Assembly (NCBI RefSeq): GCF_937960835.1
Contig: NZ_CALGPC010000011.1
Coordinates: forward strand, 124,001 to 188,000
Direction of reading: 5' to 3'
Source: an uncultured Ferrovibrio sp.
GTDB taxonomy: Bacteria; Pseudomonadota; Alphaproteobacteria; Ferrovibrionales; Ferrovibrionaceae
Length of the DNA stretch: 64,000 nucleotides
Shown: positions 41,279 through 49,699 of the stretch, piece by piece
How positions within the stretch are numbered: position 1 is the stretch's first letter
Layout of the letters: the number at the start of each line of letters is the position of its first letter
Translations under genes and position numbers: made by a program
Notes under the pieces: generated by a model
Database searches by the model: none
What the model was told of the DNA's origin: nothing
The model's input: only the letters and a program-made list of their open reading frames with translations

Positions 41279-42310
41279 ATGAGACACTTTCTATTTCTCC
41301 TTGCCCTGATGATAGGGGGGATCGGCGATCTGCGTGCGGCCGAAACCATCCTCAACCAGCAGGTCATCTTAAACAGCAACGATGGCACGCCACTGGCTGG
41401 CACCCTCACCATTCCGGCAAACATCACCTTCAAGATTCCGGGTGTCGTGCTGATCCAGGGCAGCGGCCCGACCGACCGTGACGGCAATCAGCCGCCAGTC
41501 TTGCGCCCTGACCTTCTGCGGCAGATCGCCGATGCACTGGCGCAGAACGGCATTGCCTCTCTGCGCTACGACAAGCGCGGCATGCACGCCAATGCTTCCC
41601 ACCGTCCGGCGAATCTTGAGGATTACAAAACCTTCTTCGCCTGGGAGCGCTTCATCGACGACGCTTTCGCCGCCTACAACTTCCTGCGCGGTCAGGGGAT
41701 CGTGGATGCCGACAAGGTAGGCCTGCTGGGTCATTCCGAGGGCGGCCTGATCGTGCTCGATCTCGCCAGCCGCTTGCGTGGTACGGAAACGCCGCGCGCC
41801 CTGGTGCTGGCTTCAACAGCCGGCCGCAAGATCGATCTCGTCATCCGCGAACAGCTTGAACGCCTGCTGACTGAACAAAAGGCAACACCAGCACAGCGGC
41901 GCTACTTCGTCGCGGCGAATGACAGGGTCCTCAAGGCGATCGCCGAAACCGGTGAAGTGCCAAGCGACGTGCCACCAGGCCTTGCGGGCCTATATCCAGC
42001 CTATATCGGCCCCTTCCTGCAATCCGAGCTGCGGCTTGATCCGGTCGCCCTGGCGCAAGGCTTTTCCGGGCCGGTACTCCTCCTGCAGGGCGATGCGGAT
42101 CGCCAGATATCGCCCAAGTATGACGCGCTGGCGCTCGACCGCGCCTTGCGGGAGCGCAGCAACGATGACCATGCGCTTCTGATGCTGCCGCGCACCAGCC
42201 ACAATTTGAAACGGCTGCAAAGCGATGAGGACCCGGGTATCGAAGGCGATATCGATCCCGGCATACTCAGTCAGTTGAGCGAGTGGCTGCTGAAAAAGCT
42301 CAGTCCGTAA
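41279..42310 (+). CDS. Secreted alpha/beta hydrolase
   Basis: From ATG 41279 this 343-residue hydrolase has a Sec signal (MRHFLFLLALMIGGIGDLRA). The nucleophile is S153 in KVGLLGHSEGGLIVLDLASR, with acid in LLLQGDADRQISPKYD and His in LLMLPRTSHNLKRL. The oxyanion region VVLIQGSGPTDRDGN is typical of exported dienelactone-hydrolase-like and EstX-type esterases. It lies 2 bp after the PBP gene and is probably co-transcribed. The substrate is unknown; its 3' end overlaps the convergent MFS gene by 11 bp. Confidence 0.88.
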   Translation: MRHFLFLLALMIGGIGDLRAAETILNQQVILNSNDGTPLAGTLTIPANITFKIPGVVLIQGSGPTDRDGNQPPVLRPDLLRQIADALAQNGIASLRYDKRGMHANASHRPANLEDYKTFFAWERFIDDAFAAYNFLRGQGIVDADKVGLLGHSEGGLIVLDLASRLRGTETPRALVLASTAGRKIDLVIREQLERLLTEQKATPAQRRYFVAANDRVLKAIAETGEVPSDVPPGLAGLYPAYIGPFLQSELRLDPVALAQGFSGPVLLLQGDADRQISPKYDALALDRALRERSNDDHALLMLPRTSHNLKRLQSDEDPGIEGDIDPGILSQLSEWLLKKLSP

Positions 42311-43514
42311 CCGCCGTCCGCCGGATGATCAGCAGATAGGACAGAAACGTCGCCGTTCCCATCGCCGCGATCGTATAGCTGAGCGGCAGCGCTGTCTCGT
42401 TCAGCGCATGGCCAACGAAAATGCCGACCACCGCCCCGGTGGTCATCTGCGCAAATCCCATCAGCGATGCCGCGCTGCCTGCCATTTTGGGAAATGGCTG
42501 CAATGCGCCAGCCTGTCCCTGCGGCATCGTCAGGCCCAGCCCGAAGGTGAACAGCATCATCGGCGCGATCATGCTCAGCCAGTGCCATGCCAGATCGTTG
42601 GCCCAGGCATAGGTCTGCAGCACTGCCATGACGATACCGCCCAAGGCGCAGCTTGCCGTGCCAAGCCCCAGCATCCGGTCCACGCCCATCCGCGTTGTCA
42701 GCCTCGCGCCGGCCATGCCGCCGCCGAGATAGCCGAACACGATGAGCGCGAAGCAATAGCCGAACGTGGTTTCACCCACGCCGAAGACACTGCGCAAGGT
42801 GAACGACGAGCCTGAGATGAAGGCGAACATCCCGCCATAGGAGAAAGCCACGCAGCCCACGTAGCCGCGGTAGCGGGCATGTCCGATCAGGCTGGCGAAG
42901 TTGCGCAGCATCGGCCCGATCCGGGTTGCCGCCGGATTGCGGTGCTGGTTGCTTTCCGCCAGCAGCAACAGCACGCATAGACCAAGCGCCACGCCTGCCG
43001 CCGCCATGGCGAGGAAATTTGCCTGCCAGCCGAACCAGCTTTGCAGATAGCCGCCCAGGATCGGCGCGACCGCCGGTGTCAGCCCCAGCGTCATTGCCAT
43101 CAGCGACAGTGCTTTCGCCGCTTGCGCGCCTTCGAACAGATCGCGCGCGATGGCGCGTCCCAGCACGACACCTGCGCAGGCGCCCAGCGCCTGAAGGAAA
43201 CGCCAGAAGATCAGCCACTCGATGCTGCCTGCCAGCGCGCAGCCGATGGAGGCAAGTGAAAACAGCGCGATGCCGAACAGCAAGGTTGGCCGGCGGCCGT
43301 AACGATCCGAAACCGGTCCATAGATAAGCTGTGTGACGGCAAAGCCGGCCAGGAAGGCGCTTAGCGTGAGCTGTACCGCAGCGGCATCCACCGCAAAGAT
43401 GTCCGCCATCGCCGGCAATGAGGGCAGATACATGTCCGTGCTCAGCGGACCAAGTGCGGTCACGCAGCCCAGCAAGACGACCAGCGCCGTCGAATCCCCT
43501 CGCAATGGTCGCAT
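42300..43514 (-). CDS. Bcr/CflA family multidrug efflux MFS transporter
   Basis: From ATG 43514 (MRPLRGDSTALVVLLGCVTA) this 404-residue protein has 12 membrane segments and Bcr/CflA hallmarks: ALGPLSTDMYLPSLPAMADI, GPVSDRYGRRPTLLFGIALF and RFLQALGACAGVVLGRAIARD. It exports drugs or small metabolites by proton antiport. It begins 4 bp after the YgjP-like gene stop, an operon pair. A longer start at 43607 would overlap that gene and lacks family similarity. Confidence 0.92.
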   Translation of the reverse strand: MRPLRGDSTALVVLLGCVTALGPLSTDMYLPSLPAMADIFAVDAAAVQLTLSAFLAGFAVTQLIYGPVSDRYGRRPTLLFGIALFSLASIGCALAGSIEWLIFWRFLQALGACAGVVLGRAIARDLFEGAQAAKALSLMAMTLGLTPAVAPILGGYLQSWFGWQANFLAMAAAGVALGLCVLLLLAESNQHRNPAATRIGPMLRNFASLIGHARYRGYVGCVAFSYGGMFAFISGSSFTLRSVFGVGETTFGYCFALIVFGYLGGGMAGARLTTRMGVDRMLGLGTASCALGGIVMAVLQTYAWANDLAWHWLSMIAPMMLFTFGLGLTMPQGQAGALQPFPKMAGSAASLMGFAQMTTGAVVGIFVGHALNETALPLSYTIAAMGTATFLSYLLIIRRTAVTD

Positions 43515-43518
43515 GATG

Positions 43519-44250
43519 TCAGCCGTGCAGATGGAGCGCCGCGCCATGCCGGCGCAGCCAGGTTCGCGCCGTGCGCAGTTCGTTTTCGCTGCCGAGCAGT
43601 TGGGCACAAAGCCGCCAGAAGGCCGGGCTGTGGTCCATATGCTTCAGATGCGCCACCTCATGCGCCACGAGATAGCGGGTCACTACCGGCGGAGCGAGCA
43701 GCAGGCGCCAGGAGAATGACAGATGACCATGGGCAGAGCAGCTGCCCCAGCGGCTTTGCGTATCGCGCACGGTGATACGACTGATCTTGACGCCGAGCTC
43801 AGCCGCCATCTGCCGTGCCGCGGCGCCGAACTCATCCCGCGCACGCCGCTTCAGCCAGTCGCGCAGACGTCGCGGCAGATGCTCGGCCTGCCCGCTGACA
43901 TGGATTTCCTTGCCCTCGACCCAGACACCGCCGCGCGCATCCGGGCGATGACGAATGATATGCGGCGCACCATTCAGCGGCAGAATCGCCCCGTCATGCC
44001 AGAGCTGGACTTGAGGCCGTTCATCCTGCCGCGCAAGAATCCACTCGGCCTGTTCGGCGACGAATCGCTGCCCTGAACGCAGGCTGGCCCGAGTCGGCAG
44101 CACCAGGATCACCGCCCCATCTCTCGGCATCACCCGCAGCAGCATCCGCCGCGCGCGCGAATTGCGGCGGATTTCAAACGGAAAACTGCGCTCGCCGACC
44201 ACCAGCCGGTCGTGACTAATTACAAGAGGCGCCGAAGAAGGCTTGGTCAA
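43519..44250 (-). CDS. YgjP-like (DUF45, M48-type) metallopeptidase
   Basis: This 243-residue protein carries the zinc motif VAHEVAHLKHMDHSPAFW (HExxH plus a third His), with RITVRDTQSRWGSCSAHGHL ahead of it, the standard DUF45/YgjP combination. The N-terminal half is the family's beta-rich region. It is predicted to be cytoplasmic. Family activity is unsettled; peptidase and nucleotide-hydrolase roles have been proposed. The upstream Pho box is only 11 bp from its start, so PhoB might affect it too. Confidence 0.87.
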   Translation of the reverse strand: MTKPSSAPLVISHDRLVVGERSFPFEIRRNSRARRMLLRVMPRDGAVILVLPTRASLRSGQRFVAEQAEWILARQDERPQVQLWHDGAILPLNGAPHIIRHRPDARGGVWVEGKEIHVSGQAEHLPRRLRDWLKRRARDEFGAAARQMAAELGVKISRITVRDTQSRWGSCSAHGHLSFSWRLLLAPPVVTRYLVAHEVAHLKHMDHSPAFWRLCAQLLGSENELRTARTWLRRHGAALHLHG

Positions 44251-44260
44251 GGCTGGGTTC

Positions 44261-44289
44261 CTGTCATATAAGTGTCATATAAGTGACCC
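44261..44289 (+). promoter_or_regulatory. Triple Pho box
   Basis: CTGTCAT-ATAA-GTGTCAT-ATAA-GTGACCC gives three 11-bp-phased repeats: 44261-44267, 44272-44278 and 44283-44289. The first two fit the PhoB consensus very well; the third is weaker. The site lies 82 bp upstream of ugpB and 11 bp from the divergent YgjP-like gene. Confidence 0.85.
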
Positions 44290-44370
44290 ACGACTGTCGT
44301 CGAACCAACCATAAAAAAGGGCCCGCCTCTCTCGACTCTGGGACGATTCATTAGCATCGGAGACAACAGA

Positions 44371-45711
44371 ATGAAATCTGCAGGGAAACTCGCGCGCGCA
44401 GCCGTGACGCTGCTCGCTGGCACGGCGATCTTGGCAGGCGCCGGCCAGGCGCTTGCGCAGGATAACCGCATTGAAATTCATTGGTGGCATGCGATGGCCG
44501 GCGCCCGCGGCGAGCTGCTGAACCAGCTCGTCGAAGGCTTCAACAAGGGCCAGGACAAGTACAAGGTCATTGCCACGAACAAGGGCAACTATCCGGAAGC
44601 CATGACGGCCGCCATGGCCGCGTTCCGCGCCGGCAAGGCTCCGCATATCCTGCAAGTCTTCGAAGTCGGCACCGGCACGATGATGGCCTCCCGCGCCGCC
44701 ATCAAGCCCGTCTACCAGCTGATGCAGGAGAACGGCTACAAGTTCGATCCGAGCACCTACATCACTTCGGTGACCGGCTATTACAGCACCTCGGACGGCA
44801 AGATGCTGTCCTATCCGTTCAACTCCTCCACGCCGATCATGTATTACAACAAGGACGCCTTCGCGAAGGCGGGCCTTGATCCGGAGAAACCGCCGAGAAC
44901 CTGGCAGGAATTCGAACCGGCGCTGAAGAAGCTGAAGGAGTCGGGCAGCACCTGCCCGTTCATCACCAGCTGGCAGACCTGGGTGCACCTCGAGAACTTC
45001 TCGGCCCTGCACAACGTGCCCTTCGCCACCAAGGCGAACGGCCTGGACGGCCTGGACACCGAGCTGAAGTTCAACAGCCCGCTGCATGTCCGCCACATCA
45101 CCACTCTCGCCAACTGGATGAAGGAAGGCCTGATGGTGTATGGCGGCCGCAAGAACGAGCCGAACGGCAAGTTCGCCTCGGGCGAATGCGCCATCCTGAT
45201 GGAAAGCTCTGCCGGTTATGCCTCCTTCACCAAGGCGCCGTTCAAGTGGGGCATGGCGATGCTGCCGTATTATTCGGACGTTCAGGGCGCGCCGCAGAAC
45301 TCCATCATCGGCGGCGCTTCGCTGTGGGTGATGGCGCGCCACACGCCTGAAGAATACAAGGGCGTTGCCCAGTTCTTCGACTACCTGGCTGCGACCGAGA
45401 ACCAAGTGTTCTGGCACACCAAGAGCGGGTATCTGCCGATCACCCCGATGGCCTATGAAACCACCAAGTCGTCCGGTTTCTATGCGGCCAATCCGGGTAC
45501 CGACGTATCGGTACGGCAGATGACGCTGAACCCGCCGACCGAAAACTCCAAGGGCCTGCGCCTTGGCAATTTCGTCCAGATCCGCGACGTGATGGACGAG
45601 GAGCTTGAGGCGGTCTGGAGCGGCAAGAAGCAGCCCAAGGAAGCCCTGGATACCGCGGTCGAGCGCGGTAACCGCTTGCTCCGCCAGTTCGAACGGGACG
45701 TCAAGCGGTAA
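44371..45711 (+). CDS. ugpB: sn-Glycerol-3-phosphate ABC transporter substrate-binding protein
   Basis: This 446-residue periplasmic receptor captures glycerol-3-phosphate (and often glycerophosphocholine). The Sec signal is KLARAAVTLLAGTAILAGAG ending AQALAQ. Mature UgpB motifs are IEIHWWHAMAGARGELLNQL, YPFNSSTPIMYYNKDAF and LMESSAGYAS. It heads ugpBAEC behind a triple Pho box. A hairpin after its stop probably gives it extra transcript over the membrane genes. Confidence 0.95.
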   Translation: MKSAGKLARAAVTLLAGTAILAGAGQALAQDNRIEIHWWHAMAGARGELLNQLVEGFNKGQDKYKVIATNKGNYPEAMTAAMAAFRAGKAPHILQVFEVGTGTMMASRAAIKPVYQLMQENGYKFDPSTYITSVTGYYSTSDGKMLSYPFNSSTPIMYYNKDAFAKAGLDPEKPPRTWQEFEPALKKLKESGSTCPFITSWQTWVHLENFSALHNVPFATKANGLDGLDTELKFNSPLHVRHITTLANWMKEGLMVYGGRKNEPNGKFASGECAILMESSAGYASFTKAPFKWGMAMLPYYSDVQGAPQNSIIGGASLWVMARHTPEEYKGVAQFFDYLAATENQVFWHTKSGYLPITPMAYETTKSSGFYAANPGTDVSVRQMTLNPPTENSKGLRLGNFVQIRDVMDEELEAVWSGKKQPKEALDTAVERGNRLLRQFERDVKR

Positions 45712-45740
45712 GATAGGGAACTAGGTTCCCCCCAAACACA

Positions 45741-45770
45741 GCCCGCGCCTTGACAATGCAAGGCGCGGGC
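45741..45770 (+). terminator. Intercistronic hairpin between ugpB and ugpA
   Basis: GCCCGCGCCTTG-ACAATG-CAAGGCGCGGGC is a 12-bp perfect stem followed by ATTTTCT. It lies 30 bp after ugpB and 17 bp before ugpA, so it should act as a leaky terminator or 3'-end stabiliser. Confidence 0.75.
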
Positions 45771-45787
45771 ATTTTCTATGGCGCCCT

Positions 45788-46669
45788 ATGGAAAAAAGAG
45801 TCGTCTTTCACAACAAATACCTGCCCTACCTGCTGGTTGCGCCGCAGATCGCAATTACGGTGATCTTCTTCTTCTGGCCGGCCAGCCAGGCAATCGTGCA
45901 GTCGGTGTTGCGCGAGGACGCTTTTGGCGTCAGCAGCCATTTTGTCGGCCTCGACAACTTTATCGCGCTTTTCGAAGACGAATATTACCTCAACTCCTTC
46001 AAGGTCACCGCGTTGTTCAGCACGCTGGTGACGGTCATCGGCCTTTCGCTGTCGCTGCTGCTTGCTGTTACCGCCGATCGCATCATCCGCGCGGCGACGC
46101 TGTATAAGACCTTCCTGATCTGGCCCTATGCCGTAGCACCCGCCGTCGCAGGTGCGCTCTGGGGCTTCGTCTTCCTGCCGGGTCCCGGCATCGTCGCCTA
46201 CCTGCTGCAGCAGATGGGCGTGGACTGGAACTTCCATCTCAACGGCGCGCAGGCGATGTTCGTCGTCGTCGTCGCGGCGACCTGGAAGCAGATTTCCTAC
46301 AACTTCCTGTTCTTCCTCGCCGGCCTGCAGTCGATCCCGAAATCCCTGATCGAGGCTGCCGCCATCGACGGCGCCGGACCGGTGCGGCGCTTCTGGACCA
46401 TCGTCCTGCCGCTGCTGTCCCCGACCCTGTTCTTCCTCATCGTGGTGAATGTGGTCTACGCCTTCTTCGAGACCTTTGGCGTGATCCATTCGCTGACCCG
46501 CGGCGGTCCGGCCAAGGCCACCGAAATCCTGGTCTATAAGGTCTGGTACGACGGCTTCGAGGCGCAGGATCTGGGCGGTTCTTCGGCACAGTCTGTGATC
46601 CTCATGGCCATCGTCATCGGCCTGACGGTGATCCAGTTCCGTTACATCGAGCGTAAGGTCCACTACTGA
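45788..46669 (+). CDS. ugpA: Glycerol-3-phosphate ABC transporter permease UgpA
   Basis: This 293-residue inner-membrane permease has six membrane segments. The start RVVFHNKYLPYLLVAPQIAI is typical UgpA. The EAA loop is visible as LIEAAAIDGAGPVRRFWTIV, which docks on UgpC. It overlaps ugpE by 1 bp (TGATG). It pairs with UgpE to form the channel. Confidence 0.95.
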   Translation: MEKRVVFHNKYLPYLLVAPQIAITVIFFFWPASQAIVQSVLREDAFGVSSHFVGLDNFIALFEDEYYLNSFKVTALFSTLVTVIGLSLSLLLAVTADRIIRAATLYKTFLIWPYAVAPAVAGALWGFVFLPGPGIVAYLLQQMGVDWNFHLNGAQAMFVVVVAATWKQISYNFLFFLAGLQSIPKSLIEAAAIDGAGPVRRFWTIVLPLLSPTLFFLIVVNVVYAFFETFGVIHSLTRGGPAKATEILVYKVWYDGFEAQDLGGSSAQSVILMAIVIGLTVIQFRYIERKVHY

Positions 46670-47526
46670 TGATCGAGCGTCGACCTATCGCCGATTTTGT
46701 CGGCCACCTGATCCTGATCGTGACGGTTCTGATCGTCGCCTTCCCGATTTATCTGGCCGTCATCGCCGCCTCGCACGACCTGGCCGGCATCTCCCAGGTG
46801 CCGATGCCGCTGCTGCCGGGCAGCGAGTTCTTCACCAACATGGCGAATGCGCTGCTGGAAGGCCCGAAGATCGTGGGCGTCGGCCGCGGCACCTCGGCAC
46901 TGCTGCTGATGTCGAACAGCCTGATCATGGCGATCTCCATCGCGGTCGGAAAGATCATCATTTCCCTTCTGTCCGCCTTTGCCATCGTCTACTTCCGCTT
47001 CCCGCTCAGGACCTTCTTCTTCTGGATGATCTTCATCACCCTGATGTTGCCGGTGGAAGTACGCATCATCCCCACCTTCAAGGTGGTCGCCGATCTGGGC
47101 CTGCTCGACACCTATACGGGCCTGGTGCTGCCCTTGATCGCCTCGGCAACCGCCACTTTCCTGTTCCGGCAGTTCTTCATGACCGTGCCGGATGAACTGG
47201 TCGAAGCCGCTCGCATCGACGGTGCTGGTCCCATGCGCTTCTTCTGGGATGTCCTTGTGCCGCTGAGCCGCACCAGCATTGCTGCGATGTTCGTGATCCA
47301 GTTCATCTATGGCTGGAATCAGTATCTCTGGCCGCTGCTGATTGCGGCCGCGCCGGAATACCAGACCATCGTCCTCGCAATCGGCCGCCTGATGCGGGCG
47401 CCGGACGCCTATGAGGAATGGCCGCTGATCATGGCGATGGCAGTGCTTGCCCTGCTGCCGCCGGTCGTTGTGGTCGTACTGATGCAGCGCTGGTTTGTTA
47501 AAGGTCTTGTCGAAACGGAAAAGTGA
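46669..47526 (+). CDS. ugpE: Glycerol-3-phosphate ABC transporter permease UgpE
   Basis: This 285-residue permease has six membrane segments. The EAA loop is LVEAARIDGAGPMRFFWDVL, and MLPVEVRIIPTFKVVADLGL is UgpE-typical. It is translationally coupled to ugpA and lies 9 bp before ugpC. Confidence 0.95.
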   Translation: MIERRPIADFVGHLILIVTVLIVAFPIYLAVIAASHDLAGISQVPMPLLPGSEFFTNMANALLEGPKIVGVGRGTSALLLMSNSLIMAISIAVGKIIISLLSAFAIVYFRFPLRTFFFWMIFITLMLPVEVRIIPTFKVVADLGLLDTYTGLVLPLIASATATFLFRQFFMTVPDELVEAARIDGAGPMRFFWDVLVPLSRTSIAAMFVIQFIYGWNQYLWPLLIAAAPEYQTIVLAIGRLMRAPDAYEEWPLIMAMAVLALLPPVVVVVLMQRWFVKGLVETEK

Positions 47527-47535
47527 GCGCCCGAT

Positions 47536-48615
47536 ATGGCGAAGGTGACGCTGAAAGGCGTGAAGAAAAGCTATGGCCAGGTGAAGGCCATTCATGGCGT
47601 GGATATGGAAATCCAGGATGGCGAGTTCATCGTCATCGTCGGCCCTTCTGGCTGCGGCAAGTCCACGCTGCTGCGCATGATTGCCGGCCTGGAGGCCATC
47701 ACCGAAGGCACGATTTCCATCGGTGACCGCGTGGTCAACGATATCGAGCCGCGCGATCGCGACATCGCGATGGTGTTCCAGAATTACGCGCTCTATCCGC
47801 ATATGAGCGTCTACGAGAACATGTCCTACGGTCTGCGCATCCGTGGCATGAGCAAGTCGGATATCGAGAAGCGCGTGCAGCGCGCCGCCGAGATCCTGCA
47901 GCTGCAGCCCTATCTGCAGCGCAAGCCCCGCGAATTGTCCGGCGGCCAGCGCCAGCGCGTGGCCATGGGCCGCGCCATCGTGCGCGAACCCAGCGTCTTC
48001 CTGTTCGACGAGCCGCTCAGCAACCTGGACGCCAAGCTGCGCGTGCAGATGCGCCTTGAGATCAAGCGGCTGCATCAGCAGCTCGGCGTGACCTCGATCT
48101 ATGTGACCCACGATCAGGTCGAGGCGATGACCCTGGCTGACCGTCTGGTCGTGATGAATCTGGGCCGCGCTGATCAGATCGGTGCGCCGCATGAGGTCTA
48201 TGCCCGCCCGGCCACGACTTATGTCGGCGGCTTCATCGGCTCGCCGGCGATGAACTTCCTGTCCTGCCGTGTCGAGAATGGCAGCGGCGGCCCGCGGGCC
48301 GTCCTCTCCGATGGCACTGCGCTGGCCTTGCCGACGGCCTGGTCGGTTCCGCCGGGTGAGTACACCCTCGGCATTCGCCCCGAGCATCTGCGCACCGCCC
48401 GCCCGGGCGAAACGCCGCATCTCATGCTCGAAGTCGATGTTGCCGAAGAGCTGGGCGCCGACACCCTGCTGCACGGCAAGATCGCTGGCGAGGAACTGGT
48501 CGCCCGTGTCCCGAGCTATGCCGGCTATCACGATCATTCCAAGCCCGGCCTGATCACGGACATCACCCTGGCGCATCTCTTCGACAAGGAAAGCGGCCTG
48601 CGCATCGCCGTCTAG
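47536..48615 (+). CDS. ugpC: Glycerol-3-phosphate ABC transporter ATPase UgpC
   Basis: This 359-residue ATPase has Walker A GPSGCGKST, signature LSGGQRQRVAMGRA, Walker B FLFDEPLSNLDA and an H-loop in YVTHDQVEAMT. The C-terminal about 120 residues are the MalK-like TOBE regulatory domain. It completes ugpBAEC, giving import of organic phosphate during phosphate starvation. The last ugp gene; no ugpQ phosphodiesterase follows. Confidence 0.95.
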   Translation: MAKVTLKGVKKSYGQVKAIHGVDMEIQDGEFIVIVGPSGCGKSTLLRMIAGLEAITEGTISIGDRVVNDIEPRDRDIAMVFQNYALYPHMSVYENMSYGLRIRGMSKSDIEKRVQRAAEILQLQPYLQRKPRELSGGQRQRVAMGRAIVREPSVFLFDEPLSNLDAKLRVQMRLEIKRLHQQLGVTSIYVTHDQVEAMTLADRLVVMNLGRADQIGAPHEVYARPATTYVGGFIGSPAMNFLSCRVENGSGGPRAVLSDGTALALPTAWSVPPGEYTLGIRPEHLRTARPGETPHLMLEVDVAEELGADTLLHGKIAGEELVARVPSYAGYHDHSKPGLITDITLAHLFDKESGLRIAV

Positions 48616-48712
48616 CGGTAGCGGCCGCTGACAGGTCCAATCGCCTTCGGCATAATCGCGCCATGGACCGATCCCTGGTCCGGCGACTGAGCATTCGAGG
48701 CGATTGGAAGCG

Positions 48713-49690
48713 ATGGCATGGCGCGACAGGCCGGTGGTCGTCACCGGGGGAATGGGCTTCATCGGCTCGAATCTGGTCTTGCATCTGACAAGGCTCGGTG
48801 CCGCGGTGACCGTTGTCGACCGCATGCTGGCGCAGTACGGCGCCAACCCTTTCAATCTCTCGAACGCGCCGAAAAATCTGACCCTGATTGAAGCTGATAT
48901 TGGCGCCGAAGCCGCAATCGAAGCAGCCGTCCGCGACGCGGCCGTAATCTTCAATCTCGCCGGTCAGACCTCGCATATGGATTCGATGCAGCAGCCGCTG
49001 GAAGATCTGCGGCTCAATCAGGAAGCCAACCTGCGTTTCCTCGAACTCATTCGACGCGTCAATCCGCAGGCGCGGCTGGTCTTTAGCTCGACCCGGCAAT
49101 TCTACGGCCTGCCACAATATCTGCCGGTTGACGAAAAACATCCCATCGCGCCGCCTGATATCAACGGCGTCCATAAATTCGCCGCGGAGACCTATCATCT
49201 GCTGTATGCGCGTATTTATGGATTACGTGCGACGGCCCTTCGTCTGACGAATGTCTACGGCCCTCGTATGCGCATTCGTGATGCCAAGCAAACCTTCTTG
49301 GGCGTGTGGATTCGCCATGTCATCGAAAACAGCCGTTTCGAAGTCTGGGGCGGTACGCAGAAACGCGACTTCACCTTCGTCGACGATCTTGTCTCGGCTC
49401 TCATTGCGGCTGCGGAGCAGGATGCCACCATCGGCCAGGCTTATAATGTTGGCGGCTGTCCGCCGGTCTCATTGAAGGATCTGGCCGATATGCTGATCCG
49501 CGTGGCGGGCCAGGGTCGCTATGATCTGCTGGAATTCCCAGCCGAGCGCAAAAAGATCGACATTGGCGATTACGTGGCCGATGACCGCGCCTTTCGCGCC
49601 GCTACAGGATGGCAACCTAAAACCTCACTGGAAGATGGGCTAGCGGCAACGGTCGCCTACTATCGCCAGCATGCCAGTCATTACCTCTGA
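48713..49690 (+). CDS. NAD-dependent nucleotide-sugar epimerase/dehydratase-like SDR
   Basis: This 325-residue extended SDR starts at ATG 48713 (a TTG at 48704 is possible). The nucleotide-binding VVVTGGMGFIGSNL is intact, as are LAGQTSHMDSM and RLTNVYGPRMR. The usual catalytic YxxxK is replaced by NGVHK: Lys is kept but Tyr is Asn. SSTRQFYG supplies the Ser. I cannot say whether the reaction is epimerisation, dehydration or something else. It starts the surface-sugar cassette and lies 9 bp before the aminotransferase gene. Confidence 0.85.
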   Translation: MAWRDRPVVVTGGMGFIGSNLVLHLTRLGAAVTVVDRMLAQYGANPFNLSNAPKNLTLIEADIGAEAAIEAAVRDAAVIFNLAGQTSHMDSMQQPLEDLRLNQEANLRFLELIRRVNPQARLVFSSTRQFYGLPQYLPVDEKHPIAPPDINGVHKFAAETYHLLYARIYGLRATALRLTNVYGPRMRIRDAKQTFLGVWIRHVIENSRFEVWGGTQKRDFTFVDDLVSALIAAAEQDATIGQAYNVGGCPPVSLKDLADMLIRVAGQGRYDLLEFPAERKKIDIGDYVADDRAFRAATGWQPKTSLEDGLAATVAYYRQHASHYL

Positions 49691-49699
49691 GCGACGATC

